Source of the DNA: Elgaria multicarinata webbii
Taxonomy: Eukaryota > Chordata > Lepidosauria > Squamata > Anguidae
Direction: 5' to 3'
DNA: 64,000 nucleotides
NCBI RefSeq assembly: GCF_023053635.1
Contig: NC_086182.1
Location: 7,403,001 to 7,467,000 of the forward strand
This document shows, piece after piece, positions 21,364 through 33,000 of the stretch (position 1 is its first letter; each line of letters opens with the position of its first letter). The notes beneath the pieces were generated by a model. That model saw only the letters and a list, made by a program, of their open reading frames with translations, did no database searches and was not told the DNA's origin. Made by a program: the position numbers and the translations under genes.

Positions 21364-21780
21364 GATGAAGGCTGCATACGCACATCACAGAAAGTCCCGA
21401 TTCTAAAGAATTCTGGCTTATTGTGACAAGCACAGCTACCTCATTGCTCATGTTGCAAGTAGGATTGGCTAAATCCTCTATTTGAGGTTTGTTATTGTGA
21501 TGTGTGAACGAGGAACTTTCTCCAGGCAAACCAGAGTCATAAACCAAGAACAAATCATTGCTTACGACTCTGGCTTTTCTGGGAGCCATAAGCCAGAGTT
21601 CCCATTTTGGACGTCACAATAACAAACCGTGGGCAGGTGATCCATACGTTTGTTAAGCTGCTCCTGCTTGCAGTGGGAGCCAAGTGGGAGTAATCATGTA
21701 GCTTGCACGAGCAGACTGGCTCTCTCACAATAAGCCAGCATTCTTTAGAATTCTGGCTTTATTGTGACATGTGAATGTGA
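21364..21780. repeat. Complex nested-palindrome element
   Basis: 'aaagaattctggcttattgt' near 21396 reappears inverted and direct near 21725-21770 ('cacaataagccagcattctt' and 'agaattctggctttattgtg'). Inside, 'gaggtttgttattgtgatgt' near 21483 pairs with 'gacgtcacaataacaaaccg' near 21611. The ends resemble the TTCACA-type foldback family described in the findings. Confidence 0.65.
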
Positions 21781-21970
21781 TTACTGTGTTTCTTTGCTGA
21801 TTTCTGTTGACAAAATGAAATATACCCTCTCTTCTGGAAGGAGTTGCGCTTCCCCTAAAGCAGAAAAGCAGGAACTCCGTGACCCCCAGGGCTGCATTCC
21901 TTTGTGGCTAATCTTCTGGGGGCTGCGTGCCAGTGGTGGGTGGGACCCACTGGAAAAAATAAGGAGTCTA

Positions 21971-22063
<93 letters not shown>
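21971..22063. repeat. Compound (CT)n(CA)n microsatellite
   Basis: About 24 CT units followed by about 20 CA units in an unbroken 90-base run. It creates long but meaningless open frames on both strands. Confidence 0.95.
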
Positions 22064-22254
22064 ATAATGCACAACCCTTCCCCCCTCAGCGTTGACTCCC
22101 AAAATGCTCCCCCCCCCGCAATGCTGCAGTTAGGTTTGAAAAAAGTCTCATTGATGTCGTGCGGCCTGTGGACTGGAGTTTCCCCCCCTTCCCTAAAGCA
22201 TCAATTTGTCAGCTTAGGAATGCTCTTGGAGCCAACGTTGTCAATGGAGGCACA

Positions 22255-23165
22255 AGTGGCCACAGTGGCTCAGAGCACATTTTATCAGCTTCAGCTGATA
22301 AACCACCCGCACCCTATCTGGACATAGATAACTTGGGTGCAGTTATCTATGTTCTAGTAACCTCCTGTTTAGAGTCTTGCAATGCATTCCACAGGAGGCT
22401 GCCTTTGAAAATGATCCAGAAATTTCAGGCTCGTCCAAAATAGAGCTGTTAGGTTGATAAATGGGACTGGATGATTTGGACATACCATATTTCTTCGATT
22501 GTAAGATGCCATCGATTGTAAGACGCACACTAATTTCAGTACCACCAACAGAAAAAAAGCTTTGATTCTAAGAATAATAATCACACCCGCGATTCTAAGA
22601 TGCACCCAGTTTTTAGAGATGTTTATATGGGGAAAAAGTATGTCTTAGAATCGAAGAAATACGGTATTATGCCGGTGCTTTGCCAGCTGGGGTGGCATCA
22701 TTTCTGTTTCTGGGTCCAGTTCAAAGTGCTGATCTTAAACATTAATGCTTTAAATGGCCTGGGTCAGTTTGCCTGATGTATGGTCTCCTCCAGTGTTTAT
22801 TTCCTTAGCCCTTGAGGTCATAATTGAAGGCACTTCTTCAAGTGGCACTGCCAAGTGAGATCGAGTTGAGTGGCTACTAAGGAGAGGTTATTCTTAATGA
22901 TAACTCCCATGTTCTGGAATACCCTTCCCAGAGAGGCTTACTTGGCACATATGTAATTTTTTTGTTGCCAGGTGAAGAGGGTTTTTTTTTAAAAAAAAAA
23001 AACAACAACACAGGATTTTGAACTATTTTTTGATAGTTTCTGACATTTTTTTCTTCCTGGCTTTTAAGGTTTTAAGGCATGTCTGTTGGGTTTTATTGAT
23101 TTATCTGTGTTGTGCTATTTTTATAATGTATTTTTACTATATTTTTTATAATTTTTCTATATAGC
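22255..23165 (+). mobile_element. L2-like LINE, 3' part, interrupted by a MITE
   Basis: The left part reads like the L2/CR1-group RT C-terminus (a degraded [12 protein letters not shown] block near 22350 and LPLKMIQKFQ near 22400). After the MITE at 22485-22664 the same element resumes with QFKVLILNINALNGLGQ near 22718, then a decayed 3' end near 23165. Several frame breaks mark it as old. Confidence 0.7.
22485..22664. mobile_element. MITE with TA target duplication (Tc1/mariner-like)
   Basis: The ends CCATATTTCTTCGATT and AATCGAAGAAATACGG are near-perfect reverse complements. TA lies immediately outside each (22483-22484 and 22665-22666). The interior repeats 'gattgtaagacgc'-like units. It is inserted in the L2 copy at 22255-23165. 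Confidence 0.75.
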
Positions 23166-23477
23166 ACCCAGAAAACCTCAGTTATGGGGCAGCATAGAAA
23201 AAGATTGCTTAATAGAGTCAGGGGAGGGAAGAAGGCAAAAGATATGGTCTAGATAGGCTGTATTTCTGGTATGGAAAGGAAAGGAATCTCTCGTGCAAGC
23301 ACTTGAGTCATTACTGACTCTTAGAGGGACGCCTGCTTTCGCTGACGTTTTCTTGGCAGACTTTGTAGTGGGGTGGTTTGCCATTGCCTTCCCCAGTCGC
23401 AGTTACCTTCTCCCCCCCCCCCCCCCCCAGCTAGCTGGGTACTCTTTCTGGTAAAGAGTAGACAAAAAGGTTGGCGG

Positions 23478-23945
23478 CGTTCACACAACACAATAGTCCT
23501 TGAGGAGGTACTCCCCACACATGATTATAACCACCTGTGGTTTGGATTAAGGCCAGTGTCGAGTTGATGATTAGTAAATGGTGTGTTTGATTGATGCATC
23601 CCTCACCCTCTCTCCCCCGCTCAGCCGTCCCGCTGGTGTCCCATCAGGCATTGTGAGTTCTGCTGGCTGGACCAGAGCGGCAGCTGCCGCTTTGGTCACT
23701 CTTGCCAGGACTCTGTAGTCGCTGAAAATAACCGTGTGCGACAAAATAGTCTACGGTGCCAGACACACGACATAATAACCAACAGTAGCTCAAATAACCA
23801 ACTCTGCACAGCGTTGGTTATTTCGGCCGAATAACCAACCATGGTGTGAAAAAGTCCTGACAGATGACACAATAATCAATCATTGACTACTTAACCCACT
23901 GTTGACTATTTAACCCACCGTTGGTTATCGTATTATTTGAACCCA
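23478..23945. mobile_element. Foldback element, TTCACA/TTCAGAC-end family
   Basis: The left side has 'gcgttcacacaacacaatag' and the right side 'gtattatttgaacccagt'. The interior is rich in self-complementary 'aataaccaaccatgg' and 'ccgttggttatcg' units. The right end is less certain than the left. Confidence 0.5.
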
Positions 23946-24624
23946 GTCATTGTGTGTGCTTAAGAAATTAAGACGAGGAGTATGAATGAGGTCAGATGTG
24001 GTTCCTAGTTGGTCTTCTGTACAGCTTGTGGGCAAATTTGTAGATGTAACCCTTTTGTATCTTTTGGGGATGTAGATTGATTGCAGGCCCAAGTAAACAC
24101 CATCTCATCTTGGTTTTCATAGTGCTGTGGTAGATTCTGTCTTGTAATTATGAGGACAGTGAACATAGTGAATGTAACTTAGCACACTTGTTCCTGTAAT
24201 TATAAATTTATTGTTGCATTTAATTCTAACCTTTGAAGACTTCATCTATCAGTAGAGTTCTAGCAATAGTAATTATTCTAGTTTCTTGTCTAAAGTTTTT
24301 CCAAAGTGCAATACCTTCATGTACCCTGGTGACAGTAGGTAGCTATCTCACATTGAGCCAGCTTGGTGATGGAAGTAGGGGAAATATTATGTTAACTCAG
24401 GCTAAAGTGATTGATGCACAGGATAAATCTTCACTGAAAAGGAAAAGTTTTAGGTGTGATGGGTTAGTGAAGAGTGACTTTAATTTAACTTTGGGAGTAT
24501 ACATGTCAACAGGCATTTTCTTGCTCCTATCTTGCATTCAGTTGTACAAGGGCCTTGTTTCATCATAACCTAGTATGATGACAAAATTGTCGCAGATCTG
24601 GACAAATGGTCTATTGAACATCTT

Positions 24625-24765
24625 AAGATTGCAATCCTATGCATGTTTAGACAGGACACAGTTCTATAATTCCCAGCATTCCCCAGCCAGCCATAGTGGC
24701 TGGGGAAAACTAAGAGTTGTAGGACTTTTTCTATCTAAAAATGCACAGGATTGCACCCTATGTCA
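24625..24765. mobile_element. Short palindromic repeat ('gcaatcctatgcatg' ends)
   Basis: Begins 'ttgcaatcctatgcatgttt' and ends 'tgcacaggattgcaccc', with centre 'cccagcattccccagccagc'/'tagtggctggggaaaac' folding on itself. Further copies with the same ends lie at 52625-52795, 58440-58530 and 62668-62780; their interiors differ. Confidence 0.65.
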
Positions 24766-27016
24766 CTTCTAAAATGTGTATTTCCCAAGTGATTAATGTT
24801 CCTGGAACAATAGCTTATTGTTGAAAGAATTAGATGAAGAGACTACTAAGGCTTAAAAGTTGGATTTATGCTTTTTAATGGAACTGAAAGTATGGAAATA
24901 ACTGATTTGCCATGAATTAATGGCAAACTGCAAAGCTGGGTTAGAAGTGGAGTGGCTTAATTCTAAATGCAAATATCTGCCCCCCGCCCGCCCCAATCCA
25001 TAGCAGCAGGGTTAAGGGCCTTTTCATACATTATCATCAACATGACTTTTCCAGTGTGAAAGTATGTTTCATAAGTATCATAGCAGATCAAAGGTCATTC
25101 TGTTGTTCTCAGTACAAAAAATAAACTTTCTTTTCTTGTTAAAATTCTCGTCAAAGACATTTAAGAAACTTAACTTCCGTAAACAATAGATATGACTTTT
25201 CCTTCCCCCTCTTAATGTAGTGAGCTCAAGACTGTTCCAGAATTTATCCAGGTGTCATACCATTATGCTTGTGTTCAAACAAAGGGCTATTGTGATTATT
25301 CTGGGGTATGGGGTCCTTTCAACTGTGGATGTAGGAAAGTAGCATGCATATGTCATGTATATCTTATCTGTGTATTTGGGAAGCCGTGATTGGTAAAAGT
25401 TTCCCAGTTCTTGTGGACATGAGAGAAATATACCTTGTCGTCCCCACTCGCCCCCGGCCATGCAATCTACATGGTTTTGTGGGGGGTTTTTGCTACAAAG
25501 GTATAGGAAGCACACATCATATGCGTAGTCAGTCTTTCTTTTCAGAGTCTTACTTGGGGACTAAGCCAGTAGGATAGTGACCTTAACTGACTGTATTTTT
25601 TTAAATCCCTCAGAACCTTCAAGAGAGGGGCAGGATACACATTTCAATGAATCATCCATGTGTCAAATTTAGGTGGGGTAGGGTGTATACTTTTCAGAGA
25701 CTTCCGAGTACACAATCAGGAAACAAAGGTAGTATGCTGGTACTTGCACTCCAAGGGAGGTCATGTTTGAGATCAGTGGTATATGAAATATACACCTTTT
25801 GTTAAAATACTAGATGGGTTATATTTTGAGTGGAAAACTAGCTTTTTTGTCATAGATTATTACAAGTGATAGCTTTGTTATCTAACGATGCATGCTTTCC
25901 CCTCCATATTTGACAGGTGTACATAAAAGAGCTAGAGGAGAGTCCTTCTGTAGGTTCACGTTGAGAAGTAAATGATTTAGGAGCTAAATTGTGAAATAAG
26001 AAGTCTGCAACCATGTTCGGCTGTTCTACTAGAGCCCCAGGTATATATCTATTCTATTGGAAGTTCAGATATTAAAGTTAAAAGGTCAGAAACATAGTGT
26101 TTTGAGATGGAGTGCGTTCACAGGCAAAGGGTGTGCTATCTAACAGCACAAATGAGCTATCCGGCATCACGAAACAGCACAAGATCGTGTGTGTCAGAGA
26201 TCTGCAAAGCAGGTTCTGTTTGACTTGTGCTATCTTTTGAGATGTGATTCTGGGAGCTGCAAGTGGCAAGAATAGATTTCTTGTTGAGCAAAGTTCAGAA
26301 AAATGCCTGCTAGGCTTTCAGAGAGTGTAGGGGAAGAGAAGCTCGATAGTAGCAAGAGAAGCTCCTGTTCACCGATGTTTCTCTGTAGTGCCCAAGAGAG
26401 GTAAGAATGTCACTTTGCAGAGTCAATAAACCCTGGCTGTTGTTGGGAGTTGTTGCTTTTTTACCACTGAACTGATTACCTTCAAACAGAGAGGCTTTCA
26501 CTGTGTAGAGTTAGGAATAAAGCAACTTTTCAAAGTAATAATGCAACGCAGTACCATTTTTAAAGTTTAGCTTTGCTGTAAAAAGGCTAGTTGTTTCCCA
26601 GAAGCATGGAAATTTCCTGTGAGGGAAGAACCAAGATAAAAGCCATCAAAGGGTTTTATGGTTGAAGGAGTGGGAGGCTGGGTGTGGAGGAGTATGCTTG
26701 ACACAGAGCTGTTCTCATTGCTGGAACCATACACAAGTGAAAGAGGCCTTTGATACAACATACTGCTAGTTGAATTCCATTATTGGGTATAGTCTTCCTC
26801 AGCATATTCTGGGCTAGGATTTTGGTTTACCTCTAAAAGAAATCCTGGAAGTAGTGATAGAATCTCTGTGAATAGGCACTTTCTTCATCATATGTGACAT
26901 GTAAGGTGTTTGCAAGTGGATGAAATGGTGTTCCTTATCTGTGAATGCATGCTTGAGTTATTTCCAAGATAACATTATTGAGTTATCTTACTGTAATCTG
27001 ACTTCTTCCAGACCCT

Positions 27017-30000
27017 ATGGCTATCCCACCAACTTACTGTGACCTGGGGAAATCTGCCAGGGATATATTCAACATAGGATATGGTAAGTAGTGTTATGGC
27101 CACAATCCCAGATGCATAAAGTTACCCTCAGCACTATATTGGCTATCCAGAAGAGTTACAGATGATATAGCAGAAGTGATATAATTGTGTCCTTATGACT
27201 ATATTTGTAAATCTGTTGGGACTCTATTGTTGAAAGTCTCCTTCTTGAAATGCATCCCTCTTTCTGTCCATATTTTGTTTATTTTACTTGAGGGTAACAA
27301 TGTGCCTGTGGAACTTGTTGCAGCACTGAGAATTCCAGCTTTCACTTTTTTAAAAGCTCTCTTTCTAGGCTTCAGCGGTTGTGGAAAAAAAGAAAACATG
27401 ACAGCAGAAATCAGTGGCAAATAAAACACCATTAATTTTTAAAAACAGATCTAATGATTTTGAAGAAAGCTTCACAATAATAAGCCATTTGATTAGCTTG
27501 TTTGCATTAGCTTTTACTGTGATATATAAGTTACACCCTTAGTTTATGTCACTACTGAGCCTAGGCTCTTGAGTAGGAACTACCGCAAAATCCCAGAGCG
27601 GCTTCCTGCAATCAAAACAGGCTCATTGGTCTTAGCAACAACTCTCAGGCAACCTTAGATTGGCTTCCAATTCCACTGTCTGGTGTCAAACATTTGAGGT
27701 GTTATACTACTTTATATGGATTTTCCATCTTTGTTCACTCTACTGATCTGCTATCCATCCTGAAGAGCATCTATTGAATAGATGTCTTCAATTGCATCCT
27801 TTGATATTTTAGTGCATTTAATATACTTTAAACCTCTTTTCTGCTGATGTCCCAAACAAAATTAGCTAAAACATAACGCCAGCAGGAACAGGAAAAACAC
27901 ACCACGCTCCAAATGCTGAGGTGAATAAAACCATGTGTGTGATTCTCTAGCTCCTGCACTTGCATTTCAGTCTATATTCATTCTGCATTCTGAGTGTGCT
28001 CATCTGAATTTGCTCATACTCTCCCAGGCTGGACATGTTTCAAAGGCTTTCATAAAGTTACAGATTTTAGAAACTGACCAGGAATATCCTTTTAATCATC
28101 TCTAGGCTTTATAAATAGGGCTCTACTAACCAGTTGAGACACTAGTGAACATGACAAACTGGGATTGTTCCTGCAGCTGCATTGCACTTTAGAGGCATTC
28201 TATGTGCTTTGGAAGTGCAGTGTGACACAGATGCGCCCTTTCCGTTTTTGTGAGCATGGTAGGAGGGCCAGAGATCATACTTGACCTAACACTGGGCTTT
28301 TTGGGGTGCAAGAAATGCAAACCCACCCATCCCCTGAATCAGATGAGAGGCAGGATTGTGTAACTACACATTGTGGCAAAAGCCAGGTAAAGTTGGTGAA
28401 TATTAAGTGATTTCTAGAATTACCATTTAAGTGGCTTGGGTCTCTTTGAAAAGAAAAAAAAGTGTAGTCACAAGCCACTTCTATTGTACTTGTTGCATGT
28501 TCGGCTTTGTTTTGTGTCCTTCCTCTGCTGTGATGTGAATAAGAAATCTATGTCTTGGCAATTTCAGGGTTTGGAGTGGTCAAGCTAGAAGTGAAGACCA
28601 AGTCTTCTAGTGGAGTGGTAAGTAATGAGCACTTTAAATAGGTGCTGCAACAAGAGAGTTTGTGCAACTCTCGTAGGAACTGCATAGCACTGAATTAGTC
28701 GATGAACATTATCTTCCATCATTTCTGCTTTCCCTGAAAATTTGGAGCATCCCAGAGGTTGCACCTCCCCATCCTTCCAGGCAATACTAACCTTAGTGTT
28801 TTTAAGGCTCAGCTACTGTAGTGCTTGACGTCACACAACTATTGTTAGTAAGTTATGAAGAAGGCTTTTGACTGCTAGCGAATGAGCTATCCACTTGCCT
28901 GCCATGTTCAGGATAGTTCAAATAGGAGATGAGAGACATAATCGTTTGAAAGAATGCAGAGCTCTATAATTGTGTCTTAAATAATCTGGCTGCTCAAGGG
29001 GAAGTGGCAAATATAGATACTTGGACTGATCAGCCTTTACTGATGGATTAAAGATATTAATTTTTAACATATCTTCTCCCTTTTCCATGCAACCTTGGTG
29101 TTTGGATGTTTATTCAGCTGGTAAGAATGCAGTGTACTTGTCTCTTGTATGCCTTTCCTTAGGGTTTATGTACTTGGACCATGAGTCACAGCCGTTCCTA
29201 ATCCATCCTACACTTCTAATGGGTCAAAGTGCAGGGAGTCTTGTGAAGGATTTTTACTGCAGGGCTTGGCACTGCAGTGCCCTTAACTCTTTCGCCCCGT
29301 GCTAAAGTGTTTGTTTATTGGCCTGTACTACTGCTTCAGTTCCCACTCAGTTGTTGCATAAACATTCTGAAAACTGCCTAGTTCATACAGTTTCCGTGCT
29401 TAACTTGGATTTTGGGGGGCGTGTACGCTTTTCGTGTTTTTGTTTTTCCTTTTTATTGCCAAGCCCTTTCTCTTGCTACCTTTTTCTCTCTGCCAAGGCT
29501 GTAGCTCCATATGCTGCTTTCTGCTTCCTTTTTGATCTATCAGATGTCAAGAAGACTTTGAGATATGGTGTCCTCCCAACTGTATGTGAGCTGAAAAGTT
29601 AGATCAGAAGCACAATTTGGGAACTGGCTCAGATTAACAAAGCTAAAGGGCAGTTTGGCACTCAGTTATTAGGGATCTAAGTAATGATCCAGTCACTATT
29701 CTGCACATGACAGTTGTAAGATGAATAGTAGAACTTGTGTGTATTCTTACTTCCCCCACACAGAAGGCGATCTTGTTCCAGCAGCCAGGAAAATACTTTC
29801 TTCTTCCTAATCTGGTCATACGATAGCAAGATTCCTTTTCTTCTCCATGCCTTGCAAATGAGGAAAAATCAAGGAATGTGTTTCTCATCCATTGGTGCCA
29901 TTGGATCCTTTAAAGAGGATCTAGGAATTATTTTGAAATAATTGGTCACTGTGCAAAGCTTATATTAAGTATTACAAAATGATCAGAATTTCATTCACCA

Positions 30001-33000
30001 TTTCTGTTCGCTATTTGCCGCTATTATGTGTGATCAGCCCCAATGCCATGTGTATTGTTTGTTAAATTGAAAGCTGTTACCAGGCGTTTGTGTTTATTAC
30101 ATTGCACAGAGCCTAGGGCAACATCACACTTAGAACCTACAAAATAATCATTATATCAAAGTAATTTGGAAAGATGGGCTGTACTTGTAATGTAACTTCA
30201 GATTAGAGAGTTACTTTGGTTAGCTAACAACCTTTTGCATCTTCGTCTGTGGCAAGTGAAAATTGTCTCCAGGTGGCCGCGAAAGCAGATGCTGTCTGTC
30301 TAAAGGAGCAACGCAGCCATGTTGTAGGCCAGCAGGCTAGAAAGATTTTTTGTGAGGTAGTAGCTCCTGTGGACTGACTTGTAAGATTAAACAATCATCA
30401 TCACCATCTTCTAGATGTTCTATGCTTTATCCTAATTTTTCAGAGTTCCCTTTGCCTGTAAGGCTCCTGTGTGAACCAGATTCCCACTCACCTCAGTAAG
30501 AGGAAGTGTGGACAACTCCATTTATGCTAAGGGATGTTTAGGAGGAGCTACCCTTCCACTGAAATGAGTAGGGAAACCCTTGGGTATGGCTGAGCTTTGC
30601 GTGTTTGCAAGAAACTGTTGGGCTGGGGCATTCAGGTTCAAGCAACACTTGATGGCATCAGGCTTGTGTCTTAACATGTGGGGCTGCCAGAACGGCAATT
30701 GAAGTGCCAAAGGGGTGGGTGGTGCTGAACCTTTTCTCTGCCCTCTCTCTTTCATTCTGCAGCCCTTTCTCCCAGCTGGGCTCACTTAGGGTATTGTAGC
30801 ACCCCCTAAGGGGACAAGTATTTTGCCTTCTGGTAGGACTTTCCCCGCTGTTCTAGGCATGTGGCTCATGAATCTTGCAGCACCTCTGAAGAAAAAGTGT
30901 ATTAACCTGGGCTAAAAGGTCTCTTTTTTTGCCTGTCACACACTCGATTAAAATATGCCTGCTGTGCATTAATTTTTCAATGTATAATTGTTCTATACAT
31001 GCACAATGATCAGCTAAAAGGATATTTGGAAGTAGGTGAGAAACATTTGGCACTCGGCAAACATTCTGGTGATTGTAGGTGGCATGGAAGGATCTGGGTT
31101 TAGTACCCAATGACCCAGTTCACATATATCAGTGGCAAATTATGGGTTGATTTATCCACTATTTGCCATGGTGTATGCTGGGTCTGTTCAGCAGCCTTTT
31201 TGCATATTCAACACCCAATCAGGCCGATTGATGGTTGCTACATGGTGCCTACAGGTTAATCATGGGTTAAACAGCCCACAGTTAACCTACAATTAACAGC
31301 TAGGTTAACTATGGGTTGTTTAACCCATGATTAACCTATAGCATCTGGGTTTGGAGGTCATGTAGCAAACCCCATTCGGACCAATCAGGAGTTCATTGTT
31401 CAAAAAGGCTGTCAACTTAACCCAAGACTTGCTGCCATTATGTGTAAGCAGCCCTAGTGTCATGGAAAAGTTTGTAACTTAGGATGCATTTGTTGTTGTA
31501 TCAAAAGGTCCAGGCCACAGAAAGGAAGAATAATCAGTTTGGGTAGAACTTCGAAATCTAGTGGAGTATGTAAATAAATGGTGCATGGTGATCCTAAACC
31601 ATATTGAACATTTGTATTTTAATTCAAATTTTGTGTGTTTACAGGAATTTACCACCACTGGTTCGTCCAGCGCAGACACAGGGAAAACCACAGGCAGCCT
31701 AGAGACCAAATATAAGTTCAAGGACTATGGACTTACGTTCGCCCAGAAATGGAACACTGACAACACCTTGGGGACGGAACTGACCATGGAGGATAAGGTA
31801 AGAGGAGGTAGAATCATGGCTTCAGCACACCACATCAACTGAAAGAAATAAAAAGGCAGGAGATTGTGTTGTGTGTGCTCCAAGTTAAAATAGACTTTGT
31901 GTATATTGTCGAGAAATTGCTTCAGAAAGAGTTCTGAATTTAGTGTTTGGCAGTAATGTGCCAATTTTTATACAAACCAATGTTGTCATGCATCTTTTCT
32001 GTAAGATGAAGTATTTATACTGATTTATTTAAAGTATTTATATGTTGCTTTTCACTTAAAATATCCGAAGCGCGTAACACTAAAATGCACAAACAAAATG
32101 TTAGCAATTTGGGGATTTACCTGGAGAGGGTTCTCCACAGATGGGCCATCGCTACTTCCTGCTTATTTCCCCACTAAACGCTGTAATTCAGGAAACTTCA
32201 TTTCTTTATAGATGGCATTGAATATTGGTGGTAATGGGAAGATTGCAAAACTTGAAGACATTTATTTGCTAGTATCTCTTGTCATGTGCTTTTTGTTTCA
32301 CTTATGTGTGCTGCAATCTACCATGATTCTTACATAGGCTGACCATATGAAAAGGAAGACCGGGCTCCTGTATTTTTAACAGGTGTATAGACTGTTAAAA
32401 TCCCTCTTCATCCCAACAGTGAAAGCTGCAGGAGCCCTGCCCTCTTTTGTATCTGGTGACTCTACAAAAGAGGGCAGGGATCATGCAGCTTTAACTGTTG
32501 GGATGAAGAGGGGTTTTCACCAGGTGCATACAAATGACAACTGCTGAAATTCCATTTTCTATACAATGGTTAAAGATACAGGTGCCCTGTCCTCCTTTCC
32601 ATAGGGTCACCCTATCTTACAGAGAATAAGCAAGAACAAGAAATGCTGAGTAGAAATTATTAAGATAGGAGGAAGATAAAACATTTTTCTTTCTTTCAAA
32701 AGAAAACCAATATAGTCTTTCCTTTTTTCACTTCAGTTGGCTGAGGGATTGAAGACGACCCTTGAAACCATGTTTGTACCAAACACAGGGTAAGGATTCA
32801 CCTCTCAGAAGAATCATAGAATAGTAGAGTTGGAAGGGTCCTCAAAGGCCATCTAGTCCAACCCCCTGGTAATGTAGGAATCCACCTTAAAGCATCCCTG
32901 ACAGATGGTTGTCCAGCTGCCTCTTGAAGGCCTCTAATGTGGGAGAGCCCACAACCTCCCTAGGTAACTGATTCCATTGTCGTACTGCTCTTTAGCTTTT

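Larger units (their letters stand above)
18574..27011 (+). other. VDAC3: Proposed VDAC3 intron 1
   Basis: 8.4 kb without recognised exons if the promoter call is right. It contains SINEs, a nested-palindrome element (21364-21780), a CT/CA microsatellite, an L2 LINE interrupted by a TA-flanked MITE (22255-23165), a foldback element (23478-23945) and a short palindromic repeat at 24625-24765. From 24780 to 27011 I see nothing nameable. Confidence 0.5.

Noticed and set aside
21764-22327. 187-residue frame with long Leu-Ser and Thr-His runs
   Set aside because: Produced by the compound CT/CA microsatellite. No conserved flanks.
32618-32626. TACAGAGAA nonamer in a VDAC3 intron
   Set aside because: It is created by the target duplication of a MITE (TCTTACA plus agagaa), and no flanking stem pairs around it, so it is not called as a METTL16 site.
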